Shown here piece by piece: positions 25,258 through 33,947 of a DNA stretch of 64,000 bases; the stretch's first letter is position 1; the number at the start of each line of letters is the position of its first letter. The DNA comes from Thermorudis peleae (GTDB taxonomy: Bacteria > Chloroflexota > Chloroflexia > Thermomicrobiales > Thermomicrobiaceae). The notes beneath the pieces were generated by a model. It saw nothing but the letters and a program-made list of their open reading frames with translations, was not told where the DNA came from and did no database searches. The translations under genes and the position numbers were made by a program. Where the stretch lies: positions 605,758-669,757 of the forward strand of contig NZ_JQMP01000001.1 of assembly GCF_000744775.1 (NCBI RefSeq). Reading direction: 5' to 3'.

Positions 25258-26128
25258 CTTTGTCACAAAAGCACCTGAATGGCTCTGGTGGATCGCCATC
25301 TATTTCTTCGTCGGTGGCATTGCTGGCGGAAGTTTCGTCATCGCGGCATTGCTGCAACTCTTTGGCAATCGCGCCGACCGCCCGTTAGTGCGTGCGGGAT
25401 ACATCATCGGTTTTCTTGGCAGCGTGCTCAGCGGCCTCATCTTAACGATTGATTTGCGTCAACCGTTGCGCTTTTGGCACATGTTGATCCAGTCCAAGAC
25501 GTTTCTCCCGGCATTCAAGTATTGGTCGCCGATGTCCTTTGGTTCATGGGGCCTCTTAACGTTTGGCCTCTTCTCCTTCCTGGCAACGGTTGGCACGCTA
25601 GCCGAGGCAGGCTATCTCCCACGCGGGCTGCACGCCCTGGTCAATGGCCCGCTTGGCTGGGTTGTCAACATCATTGGCATGCTTGCTGGTTTCTTCCTTG
25701 CTGGCTATACCGGCGTGCTCTTGGCGGTGACAAATCGTCCGCTCTGGAGCGACACCGTGTGGCTTGGGCTGCTCTTCTTACTCTCCGGGTTCTCGACTGC
25801 TGGCGCGTTGCTCCTGCTCTTGGGCTGGCGGGCGCAGCCCAGTACCCTCCACTGGGTCGAGCAAATCGATACAGTGGCATTGGTGCTTGAACTTGTCGTC
25901 CTTGTAATCACCGTGCTCTCACTTGGCACAACCGTCACGCGCCTCGTGCTTTTCAACGTCTGGGGGGTGTTGCTTGGCCTCGTTGTCCTCGCCGGTATTT
26001 TGCTCCCGCTCGCCCTACGCTGGCGGCCGCTTCTTGGCCGGATTAGTGTGCCAAGTGCGGCAGTGCTGGTCTTGATTGGCGGATTCTTGCTGCGGATCGT
26101 CATCTTGTTCGCATCGGAGGCGGTCTAG
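25247..26128 (+). CDS. NrfD/PsrC-like membrane subunit of formate dehydrogenase
   Basis: 293 residues, about 8 hydrophobic helices, starting with PEWLWWIAIYFFVGGIAGG, which matches the NrfD family. No heme-ligating FdnI (cytochrome b) pattern is seen, so quinone reduction here uses an NrfD-type, heme-free subunit. Overlap with fdhB shows tight coupling. Family members bind menaquinone at the outer side; the coupling mechanism here is unknown. Confidence 0.92.
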   Translation: MPDSFVTKAPEWLWWIAIYFFVGGIAGGSFVIAALLQLFGNRADRPLVRAGYIIGFLGSVLSGLILTIDLRQPLRFWHMLIQSKTFLPAFKYWSPMSFGSWGLLTFGLFSFLATVGTLAEAGYLPRGLHALVNGPLGWVVNIIGMLAGFFLAGYTGVLLAVTNRPLWSDTVWLGLLFLLSGFSTAGALLLLLGWRAQPSTLHWVEQIDTVALVLELVVLVITVLSLGTTVTRLVLFNVWGVLLGLVVLAGILLPLALRWRPLLGRISVPSAAVLVLIGGFLLRIVILFASEAV

Positions 26129-26130
26129 CC

Positions 26131-26358
26131 GTGCGGTGGCAAGGGAAAGCAGTGCGGTATGTTCTCGCTGGCCTACTCCTGGCTGCAACCGTTGCGTGCA
26201 GCCCCGAGGCGAAGCGTACCCGCGGCGGCGGCCCTGGAGCTGACATTGGCAATCATGGTGCAACGGTTGAGTTGCACCCGACTGGACCTCGGACAATTTA
26301 CTTTGAAACGCCGATGCAAGGAACAGCATCGCATGTTGCAGGGCTGACGATTCAATGA
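26131..26358 (+). CDS. Small lipoprotein within the formate dehydrogenase operon
   Basis: 75 residues, GTG start with GGAGG 10 bases before it. Signal peptide VRYVLAGLLLAATVAC with a lipobox Cys near residue 23, then a short mature part of about 50 residues rich in Gly, Pro and Thr. The stop overlaps the next start (ATGA at 26355), which supports real translation. I do not recognise the family; a location beside the exported FdhA suggests an assembly or anchoring accessory. Confidence 0.75.
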   Translation: MRWQGKAVRYVLAGLLLAATVACSPEAKRTRGGGPGADIGNHGATVELHPTGPRTIYFETPMQGTASHVAGLTIQ

Positions 26359-27215
26359 GTGGCGCACAAGTTGACCGTCTTGAAGCGCTTGCGCGGGCGG
26401 ACGCCGTTGTGGCGCCGCTCGCGCGTCTCCAGGCTGAGGCATTGCAGATCGCTCTGGATCCCCAGTGGAGTCAGGCTCTCTCGCCCGAACAGGTGCTAGC
26501 TATCCCTGACGAGCCCTTGCTCCATCGTCAGCGTCTCGCGCTTGACTCACATATGGTTGTTGCCGCCCTGCATGCGCTGCTTGACGTTGCGATCCAGGCT
26601 GAGATCGGCGAGGTCCTGGCAGTACGTGATGCGCTGCACACTGGCGCGTTTGATCCGCTCGCACTCCTCCAGGCCGGCGTGGTCGTCGATTCGCCCCAGT
26701 TGACTCGGCTTGCCCGGCGCGCTGCGGTTGCACCTGAACTCCTGACAACGCTTGGGCAAGTGCTTGCGCTCCCGCTTCTCCATGCCTGTGGCGAAATGCT
26801 CGCTTCACGCGCTGCAACGCGTGACTGGGCGGTTGGCTATTGCCCGGTCTGTGGTGCCTGGCCGGCACTTGCTGAGCTTCGCGGGCTGGAGCGCGAGCGC
26901 TGGCTGCGGTGTGGTCGTTGTGGCAGTGCCTGGAAGTTTCCCCATCAGCGCTGTGTGTTCTGCGGCAATGACGACTTCCGCTCGCTTCATTACCTTGCGC
27001 CGGAAGGACAGCAAGACGCGCTACGTGCTGAATGCTGTCAGCGGTGTCGTGGCTATCTCAAGACAGTTGCTACGCTCGGTGCACTCTCCCATGAGGCGGT
27101 ACTTGTACGCGATCTTACAACACTTGAGCTTGATCTCGCGGCGCTTGACCAGCAGTATCAGCGAACGCGCGTCCTCGGATTTCCTCTCGTTGTGCATCTG
27201 GTCGCGCGGGATTGA
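26355..27215 (+). CDS. fdhE: FdhE-like formate dehydrogenase accessory protein
   Basis: 286 residues. The C-terminal half carries four paired-Cys metal sites: CPVCG, CGRCG, CVFCG and CCQRC (about residues 160-235), as in FdhE rubredoxin-like proteins needed for maturation of respiratory formate dehydrogenases before Tat export. The N-terminal half is helical. Starts within the lipoprotein stop codon (ATGA). Cytoplasmic. Confidence 0.9.
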   Translation: MSGAQVDRLEALARADAVVAPLARLQAEALQIALDPQWSQALSPEQVLAIPDEPLLHRQRLALDSHMVVAALHALLDVAIQAEIGEVLAVRDALHTGAFDPLALLQAGVVVDSPQLTRLARRAAVAPELLTTLGQVLALPLLHACGEMLASRAATRDWAVGYCPVCGAWPALAELRGLERERWLRCGRCGSAWKFPHQRCVFCGNDDFRSLHYLAPEGQQDALRAECCQRCRGYLKTVATLGALSHEAVLVRDLTTLELDLAALDQQYQRTRVLGFPLVVHLVARD

Positions 27216-27233
27216 CGCGCAGGAGGGTTACCC

Positions 27234-27653
27234 ATGTCCTTGCAAAATCCGGTTGCATCGCTCATTCGGCCCGCTGAGTTTAGCCGAGCCTTGCTCCATG
27301 CCCTCGATGCTTCCGAGGGGCGTCGCCGGCGTCGCAAGCGGGATCAGACGCCTGATAGCATTGGTCTGAGCCTCAAGCGTGATGTGCTTGAGAAGATTAT
27401 CGCTGAAGATCCCGAGCCTGAGGCGTTTGAGGCGTGGTTGCTTGATCTTGTCTTGCATACTCCTGGCAGCGGAGGACTCCGTGCGATGTGCCAGGACATC
27501 CTTCAAGAGTACCGATTGGCTCAGCAAGATCCACGATTCAGCGAATGGCTAGCTGAAGGAGCGCCGAGTGATGACGCGTTGCCTGAAGGACAACTGACGG
27601 GGCGCGGTGCAACGTGTGCTTCCGATGCCGGCAGCTGTGATCGCTCAGCGTGA
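27234..27653 (+). CDS. Unknown protein at the end of the formate dehydrogenase operon
   Basis: 139 residues with a good GGAGGG ribosome site 18 bases after fdhE. Helical, with a basic patch RRRRRKRD near residue 30 and a conserved-looking core VLEKIIAEDPEPEAFEAWLLDL. Two Cys lie near the C-terminus. No family recognised. Operon position suggests a role in formate dehydrogenase maturation or regulation; nothing in the sequence proves it. Confidence 0.65.
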   Translation: MSLQNPVASLIRPAEFSRALLHALDASEGRRRRRKRDQTPDSIGLSLKRDVLEKIIAEDPEPEAFEAWLLDLVLHTPGSGGLRAMCQDILQEYRLAQQDPRFSEWLAEGAPSDDALPEGQLTGRGATCASDAGSCDRSA

Positions 27654-27800
27654 TGATCCACGGATGTACTAGCACCACACCGAACGTGTGCTGGGCCGAC
27701 GTCGCATACGAGAACGCCGATACATAGCGCTCATCTGAGCATAGCGGGCCAGCATAAGCACGACGCATCCGGGGGTGAGCAGCAGGCGGCATGGGATGTA

Positions 27801-28496
27801 TTAGTGCTGGCTCACTGAAGCGCTCTGTTTCCTTCTCTGGTATGCCGATGCGTGTTCGGTCGCTATCAGCCGTGCAAGACGGCGAGGGGACACGCGAGCA
27901 AGGATCTGACCAAGGCGACTAGCTGGTCGATGAGCCGGTGCAGCGTGGTCATCTGAAGAAAGCTCCGTGCTCTCTGGCACGCTCGGATAGTGTTTCCAGT
28001 ATGCAGCGAACGTCGTAATGAACGCGCGTTGGGCATAGACCTCGGGGTGTGAGCCGGCCTCTTCAACGCGTCGCAGCGCCTCATGCGGTGCATAGCCAAG
28101 GGCGATTAGGACACAAGCGGCAACGGTACCGGTTCGTCCAATGCCAGCGCCGCAGTGCAGCAAGACGAACTCGTCATGTTGGAGCCAGGAGATAATGTCG
28201 CGAATCAACGCGGCAAATGCGTCGATTTCAGCTGGCACGCCGCAGTTTGGAATTGGAAAGTAGCGTGCTTGTGGCCCTAATCGCCGTCGCTGCAGCTTGA
28301 GAGCATACTCGGGTGACTTTGGTAACACTTCTGTTTCCAGCTGGGCTAGGCAGACAATCCGCGTGATCCCACAGGCTCGCCATGCAGCTTCGTAGGAGGC
28401 AAGCGGCGCATAGCGTCCAGGCATTTCTGAAAGGAACAACGCACCGCGGGATCGTGAGCCGAGGTCGACTGCCCGTAGCCGACAGTGGTGCTCCAT
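27801..28496 (-). CDS. Dual-specificity / tyrosine phosphatase family protein
   Basis: 231 residues. Signature loop HCGAGIGRTG (HC-x5-R) near residue 118, and upstream GEP-like loop region FPIPNCGVPAE that may hold the general acid differently from the usual Asp. Cytoplasmic Cys-phosphatase of the DSP/PTP-like class; substrates could be phosphoproteins or inositol phosphates. A C-terminal basic tail follows (RRLARLIATEHASAYQRRKQ). Start 28496 is preceded by GGAAGGAG; the open frame extends 47 codons upstream without support. Confidence 0.87.
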   Translation of the reverse strand: MEHHCRLRAVDLGSRSRGALFLSEMPGRYAPLASYEAAWRACGITRIVCLAQLETEVLPKSPEYALKLQRRRLGPQARYFPIPNCGVPAEIDAFAALIRDIISWLQHDEFVLLHCGAGIGRTGTVAACVLIALGYAPHEALRRVEEAGSHPEVYAQRAFITTFAAYWKHYPSVPESTELSSDDHAAPAHRPASRLGQILARVSPRRLARLIATEHASAYQRRKQSASVSQH

Positions 28497-28587
28497 CGCG
28501 TTCGTGCTCCTTCCGGTCGCTCGGCCATGGCGGTGCGCCTGCTTGCGCCCTGCACAGCTTGTTGCTTGCCAAGCGATCCTTCGCCAC

Positions 28588-29421
28588 TTACCGTGAGCGC
28601 TGCTCGCCTTCGAGAGCAGCGCTCGTCTCTTCGCCATTTGACGACGCCCGTTGCCCAGCGGCTACCTCTTCAGGCTGCGTTTCTTCTGCCCCGTCTGCTT
28701 CCGCAGTGCCGTCAGTAGCCTGTGCTGCAAGTTCCTGTTGCACTGTCTCATAAACCCAGCGACCTGGTTCTTCGACATGCAACCGCATGACTTGCTCTGC
28801 ATAGTCCGGGTCACCGGAACGGAGGGCTTCTAAAACGCGCTCATGCCGCGACGGTAGGTCAGCTAGTGGCCGCTGGGCGATCGAAATGGTTAAAAACGTG
28901 GATGTGGCGAGACTGAGGCTCGTCCAGAACTGTTGCACAAGCTGGTTGCCTGAGGCTTCGACAACAATCCGGTGGAAGGCGATATCGGCTTTCACAATGT
29001 TGTCGCAATCTCCAGCTTCGACGGCTTCGCGCATGCGGTCGATCTGCTCTTCGAGCGCGAGAACGTGTTCATTGGTTAATCGCGTTGCAGCGGCACGGGC
29101 AGCGACACCTTCAATAGCAGCACGGATGGGGTAGATTTCGACAAGCTCTTCCCGGCTGAATTCGCGCACCTGTGTGCCACGGAATGGTGCGCTAACGACG
29201 AAGCCGAGCAGCTCAAGGTCCCGCAGTGCCTCACGGACGGGTGTCTGGCTGACGCCAAGCTCTTGCGCCAGCTTTGTCTCGACGATGCGATCTCCCGGCT
29301 TCAGCTGACCAGAGAGAATAAGCTGGATAAGGTGATCTTTAATCTGTTCACGGAGGACTCGGCGCCCAACCTGGCGCTCCTCCATAGCCGATTGCTTCCC
29401 CGGCGTTGTCTCTGCGGCCAT
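28588..29421 (-). CDS. GntR-family regulator, FCD subgroup, with acidic C-terminal tail
   Basis: 277 residues. Winged helix about 20-88 (VETKLAQELGVSQTPVREALRDLELLGFV) and FCD domain about 95-235, with metal/ligand residues plausible at DIAFHRIVVEASGN, LPSRHERVLEAL and VMRLHVEEPG. A Glu/Ala/Thr-rich tail of about 40 residues follows, longer than usual. Divergent from the acyl-CoA synthetase gene with a palindrome in the shared promoter, so that gene is the likely target. Start could be 29421 or the ATG at 29385. Confidence 0.9.
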   Translation of the reverse strand: MAAETTPGKQSAMEERQVGRRVLREQIKDHLIQLILSGQLKPGDRIVETKLAQELGVSQTPVREALRDLELLGFVVSAPFRGTQVREFSREELVEIYPIRAAIEGVAARAAATRLTNEHVLALEEQIDRMREAVEAGDCDNIVKADIAFHRIVVEASGNQLVQQFWTSLSLATSTFLTISIAQRPLADLPSRHERVLEALRSGDPDYAEQVMRLHVEEPGRWVYETVQQELAAQATDGTAEADGAEETQPEEVAAGQRASSNGEETSAALEGEQRSR

Positions 29422-29471
29422 CGATTGCTCACAATCGCTGTACCCGGAAAGAATCGATTGTGTAGTACTGC

Positions 29472-29501
29472 ACTATACTGTGCTGCAGCACCTACTGTCA
29501 A
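29472..29501 (-). promoter_or_regulatory. Promoter of the GntR gene with overlapping operator palindrome
   Basis: On the minus strand TTGACA (29501-29496), 18-base spacer, TATAGT (29477-29472). Inside the spacer is the perfect 12-base palindrome GTGCTGCAGCAC (29480-29491), a likely repressor site. A plus-strand TATACT (29474-29479) overlaps, so the same site could control the divergent acyl-CoA synthetase. Confidence 0.65.
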
Positions 29502-29775
29502 GCGCTTGCCGCGTTTCGTCGGCTGGCGTTGCTTCATTGCACTCCTTGCGTGCTGCAGCGGCGGAGTCTTATCCTTAGAGGTAATCCCCGTGATGAAGGC
29601 GATCCCTCCTGGAGAGACAGGAGTGAAGACGTTTGATGGTACAGCTCAAAGCGATGCATCTAAACCGATCAGTCTGCTGGCTCAGCCGAACGTCGGTACG
29701 GCCACCACCATGTTCTTCCATCCTGCTTTGAAGAGTGACGCACGTTACTGACTCGCATGAGCGTGAAAGGAGCTG
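29502..29775. other. Leader region upstream of the acyl-CoA synthetase gene
   Basis: About 270 bases between the shared promoter region and the synthetase start. No gene with a ribosome site and no recognised riboswitch. Confidence 0.35.
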
Positions 29776-31710
29776 ATGATGTCTGAAGGGGCTGCCATCT
29801 ATGAGAACAAACCGCTTGTGGCACCTCCGCCGCAGTTAGCCAAGCACGCACCGGTTAGCCAACGTGAAGCGCAACGCCTTCTCGCTCTTGCCCGAACTGA
29901 TCCTGCGGCTTACTGGGCCGAGATTGCCTCTGAACTTGACTGGTTTGCGACCTGGGATCGCACGCTCGAAGGTTCACTCGGTGCCTTTCGTTACTTTGTT
30001 GGTGGAATGAGCAATGTCTCATTCAATTGTGTCGATCGATTCGCTGAGCAGCGCCCGAATCAGGTCGCGCTCTTCTATGAACGGGAAGATGGCCTGCGCG
30101 AGGTCTGGAGTTATCGCAATTTACGGGACGAGGTAAGCCGGCTTGCGGCGGCGCTTTCCCGTGCTGGTATCCGTCAAGGCGATCGTGTTGCCATTTACAT
30201 GTCCAACATTCCCGAAGTCTTTGCCGCTGTCCAGGCCTGCTATCGCATCGGAGCGATCTATTCGATCCTCTTTGCTGGTTTCTCGGCAGAAGCTGTGCAT
30301 GACCGATTGGTAGACCTCGAGCCTCGGCTGGTAATCGTTGCTGATGGCAGTGTGCGGCGTGGACGTGTTGTGCCGCTCAAAGAGACGCTTGATCAAGCGC
30401 TCGATGACGTTTCGAGCGTTGAGCGGGTTGTCGTTATCCCACGCCTCCGCCGCGACGTACCGATGCAACCTGGACGCGATGTCTCCTACGAGGACTTTCT
30501 CGCGGATTCCCCGGCGTTCTTCCCACCGGTGCCACTTGAAGCCAATGAGCCAGGGTTCGTGATCTACACCTCTGGCACGTCAGCCAAACCGAAGGGGCTC
30601 GTTCATGCTGGCATTGGATTCCTTGTTGGAGCGTATGCGAACGTCAAGTGGAGCTTGGCGCTGCGCCCTGATGATGTCTACTGGTGTACCGCTGACGTCG
30701 GTTGGCTGACGTTCCCCATTTTTGCCCTTGTTGGTGGCCTCGCCCACGGAGCGACGCTCGTCATTTACGAAGGAGCGATGGACTATCCTGATCCTGGGCG
30801 CTTCTACCGTATCCTCGGCCGTTATCGGGTGACCAAGCTCTTCACATCACCAACCCTGTTGCGTATGCTCCGTCGAGCCGGGGACGCGTGGGTGTGCAAC
30901 ACAGACGATCTGGTCCTCGTTTCGCTCGTCGGTGAGCCGCTCGATCCCGAGACATGGTACTGGACCCGCGACGTACTCGGCGGAGGACATATCTTCGTCA
31001 ACAATACCTATGGTCAGTCAGAGACTGGGACGGCCTGGGCGTCCAGTATGGTCGGTCTAACACCGACAAAGCCAGGTTCATGCGGACATACGCTGCCAGG
31101 CTATGTGGCCGAAGTGGTCGATGAGGATGGCCGACCAGTACCACCAGGACAGCTTGGCTATCTTACCCTTACTGCACCGTTCCCGTGCTTAGCCCGCACC
31201 GTCTTCCGTGATCCGGCCCGCTATCGGAACACCTACTTTGAGCGTTTCCCCGGCCGCTATTTCAGCGCGGATGCCGCGGTGATCGACCCGGATGGCCAAC
31301 TTTGGGTCTCTGGTCGGGTCGATGATGTCATTAAGGTGTCTGGTCACCGCATTGGTACGATGGAGCTTGAGGCGGCGTTGATTAATCATCCTGCTGTCTC
31401 GGAGGCTGCGGTCATTGGCGTGCCGGACCCAATAAAGGGAGAGGTACCAATGGCCTTCGTAATCGTGCGCCAGGGCTATAGTCCGAGCGAGGCACTAGAG
31501 CAAGAACTCATCGACTCGGTCGTGCGGGCAGTCGGGAGTTATGCACGCCCCAAGCAAGTGGTGCTGCTGCAAAACCTGCCACGCACTCGCAGTGGGAAGA
31601 TCATGCGCCGGCTACTGCGTGACCTCGTGATCTACGGCGAGATTCGCGGTGATACCAGCGCACTCGAAAACCCTGAGGCGCTCGAAGAACTCCAGCGCTT
31701 GCGTGTCTAA
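29776..31710 (+). CDS. Acyl-CoA synthetase (AMP-forming), acetyl-CoA-synthetase-like
   Basis: 644 residues. AMP motif YTSGTSAKPKGLVHA (about 262-276), A5 motif NTYGQSETG, hinge GRVDDVIKVSGHRI and C-terminal catalytic lysine TRSGKIMRR. Activates a carboxylic acid to its CoA thioester. In true acetyl-CoA synthetases the A5 motif is WWQTE, whose second Trp limits the pocket to acetate; here it reads YGQSE, so a larger acid (propionate, butyrate, medium-chain) is plausible. AAAGGAG precedes paired ATGs (29776, 29779); the second has better spacing. Divergent GntR regulator likely controls it. Confidence 0.92.
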   Translation: MMSEGAAIYENKPLVAPPPQLAKHAPVSQREAQRLLALARTDPAAYWAEIASELDWFATWDRTLEGSLGAFRYFVGGMSNVSFNCVDRFAEQRPNQVALFYEREDGLREVWSYRNLRDEVSRLAAALSRAGIRQGDRVAIYMSNIPEVFAAVQACYRIGAIYSILFAGFSAEAVHDRLVDLEPRLVIVADGSVRRGRVVPLKETLDQALDDVSSVERVVVIPRLRRDVPMQPGRDVSYEDFLADSPAFFPPVPLEANEPGFVIYTSGTSAKPKGLVHAGIGFLVGAYANVKWSLALRPDDVYWCTADVGWLTFPIFALVGGLAHGATLVIYEGAMDYPDPGRFYRILGRYRVTKLFTSPTLLRMLRRAGDAWVCNTDDLVLVSLVGEPLDPETWYWTRDVLGGGHIFVNNTYGQSETGTAWASSMVGLTPTKPGSCGHTLPGYVAEVVDEDGRPVPPGQLGYLTLTAPFPCLARTVFRDPARYRNTYFERFPGRYFSADAAVIDPDGQLWVSGRVDDVIKVSGHRIGTMELEAALINHPAVSEAAVIGVPDPIKGEVPMAFVIVRQGYSPSEALEQELIDSVVRAVGSYARPKQVVLLQNLPRTRSGKIMRRLLRDLVIYGEIRGDTSALENPEALEELQRLRV

Positions 31711-31743
31711 GGCGAAGCGTCAGCGATACACGAGCACAGCGTG

Positions 31744-32118
31744 TTATGGCTCAAAGACCATGAATTCGAGGAGGTTGCCAAAGGGATCACGGCAGAAGAA
31801 CCGTGGCCGACCAGGAATCGGTGTTGCGTCATAGGGGCGATAGCCTGCCGCTTCTAACGTTGCCCGGATTGGTGCTAATTCGTCGACCTCGAAACAGAGA
31901 TGGCGACGAGACCGTCCGCGGGTTTCGTCGTCTTCGGCGACGACGTGAAGCTCTGTCGGCCCAGCGTCAAACCATACCAGGATGTTGAGGCCGGCGAGCG
32001 TCTCCGGCACGGGCTTCTCGGGCAGCCCGAGGAGGTCGCCATAGAATGCACGGGCTGTTGCTGCGCCGTCAATCGGTGCAGTGATGGACACGTGCTGGAT
32101 TCGCTTGATCTCTGCCAT
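31744..32118 (-). CDS. VOC (glyoxalase/bleomycin-resistance) family protein
   Basis: 124 residues, two beta-alpha-beta-beta-beta modules: IQHVSITAP, ARAFYGDLLGLPE, then RHLCFEVDEL, IPGRPRFFCRDPFGNLLEFM. Metal ligands would be the His of QHVSI, the His of RHLCF and the Glu of LLEFM. The family covers glyoxalase, dioxygenase and fosfomycin enzymes; this single-domain member has no assigned substrate. GAGGAAGG lies before the ATG. Confidence 0.9.
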   Translation of the reverse strand: MAEIKRIQHVSITAPIDGAATARAFYGDLLGLPEKPVPETLAGLNILVWFDAGPTELHVVAEDDETRGRSRRHLCFEVDELAPIRATLEAAGYRPYDATPIPGRPRFFCRDPFGNLLEFMVFEP

Positions 32119-32133
32119 ACTGCCCTTCCTCGT

Positions 32134-32147
32134 GCAACTTCAGTTGC
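32134..32147. promoter_or_regulatory. Inverted repeat between divergent genes
   Basis: GCAACT-TC-AGTTGC lies in the about 100-base gap between the VOC gene and the membrane protein gene. A possible operator. A TATAAT (32186-32191) downstream could be the plus-strand -10, but no good -35 is seen. Confidence 0.3.
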
Positions 32148-32223
32148 CTCGCTTGCTGATTGTACCGGTTCTGCTATGGTAACATTATAATGCTGGGTTC
32201 GGCCATATTGGTGGAGGATAGTG

Positions 32224-32652
32224 ATGCGCTTCTCCTTCCGGTGGCTTGTGAGTCTCGCCCTGGCCGGTTGGTTGGGGTATCACATTGTCGGTGCGATACG
32301 AGCCTGGCCGCTTGACGTCTACGAGTGTGGCGAATGGCGTGGACCGGCCCTAGCGCTCATGCTCCTTGTGCTCGATCTTCCATTGCTTGTTGCAGTCAGT
32401 CTGCTTGCCTGCAATAGCCGCTGGGCGATTGCCTGGGGGCTCACTGGACTCGCCATTCTCGGGATCTATGTCGTGCCGCAGCTCTGGTACTTTCGCATGG
32501 TTGGCCTCAATGCCCCGCAGTGTGCACTGAAAATGCCTGCTGAGCTTCAAACAGTTGGGGTGTTGGTTGACGTTGTAGTTGCAGCGCTTTGTTTCGTCAT
32601 GGCTGGTGCTCGCTGGACCCAACGTCGGCGTACCCTTGCCTTAATGCTGTAG
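32224..32652 (+). CDS. Small integral membrane protein, unknown
   Basis: 142 residues with four likely membrane helices (about 8-25, 43-62, 68-88, 111-129). Cys pairs flank the loops (YECGEW and APQCALKM), which could form a disulfide outside the cell. The ATG at 32224 has GGAGG with 6-base spacing; the upstream GTG is too close. I do not recognise a named family. Confidence 0.7.
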   Translation: MRFSFRWLVSLALAGWLGYHIVGAIRAWPLDVYECGEWRGPALALMLLVLDLPLLVAVSLLACNSRWAIAWGLTGLAILGIYVVPQLWYFRMVGLNAPQCALKMPAELQTVGVLVDVVVAALCFVMAGARWTQRRRTLALML

Positions 32653-32726
32653 TCCTGCCGCAAGAGCTTGCGTCGTGGTGCACTGCTCAACCATACTGAC
32701 AACGGTAGAGAGGGGGCAGTGCGGGC

Positions 32727-33041
32727 ATGCCAGGTGGATCGCCAAAACTCGCCAAGCAGCTTGTGAAGCTCATGTATCGGCATCGATGGCAGCCGCTGGA
32801 ATTTCGCGGCAATGGCTATCTGCTTGAGGTTCGTCCATACCATGCCAAGCTGGAAGCGGGCTTCACGCTTTGGCGCACGGGTCCTGACTCGCAGCTCCGA
32901 CCAGTTGTGAGTGGCCATACCGAAAATGGCTACCTTTTGACGGCTGAAGGATTCGTGCTTGATCTCCCGCCGGCGCTCGAACAGGCGGTGGCGCAGTTGC
33001 TTGCCCAAAAGCCAGTGCGGGCAGCCGCTCACTCTGCCTGA
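32727..33041 (+). CDS. Unknown small soluble protein
   Basis: 104 residues, basic N-terminus (KLAKQLVKLMYRHRWQP) then beta-rich centre. A ribosome site AGAGGGGG lies about 11 bases before the ATG. Convergent with the SDR gene. No family recognised. Confidence 0.6.
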   Translation: MPGGSPKLAKQLVKLMYRHRWQPLEFRGNGYLLEVRPYHAKLEAGFTLWRTGPDSQLRPVVSGHTENGYLLTAEGFVLDLPPALEQAVAQLLAQKPVRAAAHSA

Positions 33042-33069
33042 GGACTGCCCGCACCACTCTTGTTCACGA

Positions 33070-33858
33070 TTACCAGAGTGTCCGAATCATGCCGCCGTCG
33101 ACCTGCAGTGCAGCCCCTGTGATATAGCTCGCGCGCTCCGAGGCGAGGAATACCACCGCGTTCGCGAACTCCTCCGGCTCTCCGTAACGGCCCAGCGGAA
33201 TTTGTGCGAGCGATCGCTGGCGAACCGTTTCCGGATCGACACCAAGCTTGGCTGCGTTTGCCTGATCAAGTTCGATCAGCCGCTGGGTCGCGATGCGGCC
33301 TGGCATAACGGTATTGACTCGGATATTGTCTGGCGCAAGTTCCTCTGCGAGCGATTTAGCGAGGGCGGTGACACCGGCCCGGAAGACGTTTGAGAGGATC
33401 AAGTTCGGAATCGGCTGCTTTACTGACGATGAAGTTAACATAATAATACAGCCTTTGCCGCGCTGGCGCAGGGCAGGGAGGGCGGCGCGCGTGAGGCGGA
33501 TGGCGCTCAAGAGTGTGAGTTCGTAGCCCGCTTGCCAGCCTGCGTCATCGAAGTCGGTGAAGCCGCCGGCTGGTGGACCACCGGCGTTGGTGACAAGGAT
33601 GTCGAGCCCACCAAAGTGGTCTACTGCCGCCTGAACGAATCGCGTGATGTCCTCAGCATTGCGCAAGTCGCAGGCAGTTGCAAACACTTCGACTCCGTGC
33701 TGGCGGGCCTCGGTTGCAACAGCGTCAATGGCGTCCTGTTTACGGCTGCAGATCGCCAAGTTCGCCCCTTCGCGGGCAAAACCGAGGGCGACGGCCTTGC
33801 CAAGTCCCTGGCTCGCTGCCGCAACCAGGGCGACTTTGCCGCGCAGTCCCAGATCCAT
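33070..33858 (-). CDS. SDR-family oxidoreductase lacking the usual Tyr-Lys pair
   Basis: 262 residues. Rossmann motif AAASQGLGKAVA, NAGG in place of NNAG, Ser in MLTSSSVKQP. At the catalytic YxxxK position the sequence reads LSNVFRAGVTALAKS, so both Tyr and Lys are absent. This is the pattern of a known beta-ketoacyl-reductase-like SDR subgroup whose active-site residues differ. C-terminal GAALQVDGGMIRTLW is normal. Function may be a changed dehydrogenase or a non-catalytic role. Confidence 0.88.
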   Translation of the reverse strand: MDLGLRGKVALVAAASQGLGKAVALGFAREGANLAICSRKQDAIDAVATEARQHGVEVFATACDLRNAEDITRFVQAAVDHFGGLDILVTNAGGPPAGGFTDFDDAGWQAGYELTLLSAIRLTRAALPALRQRGKGCIIMLTSSSVKQPIPNLILSNVFRAGVTALAKSLAEELAPDNIRVNTVMPGRIATQRLIELDQANAAKLGVDPETVRQRSLAQIPLGRYGEPEEFANAVVFLASERASYITGAALQVDGGMIRTLW

Positions 33859-33947
33859 CTTCTGTCCACTCCTTCCCGCTCTTCCATAACCGCACCGCTG
33901 TCGCGATTATGACGGTCGCTACCCCACACGGCAACGTTTTGAAGTTG

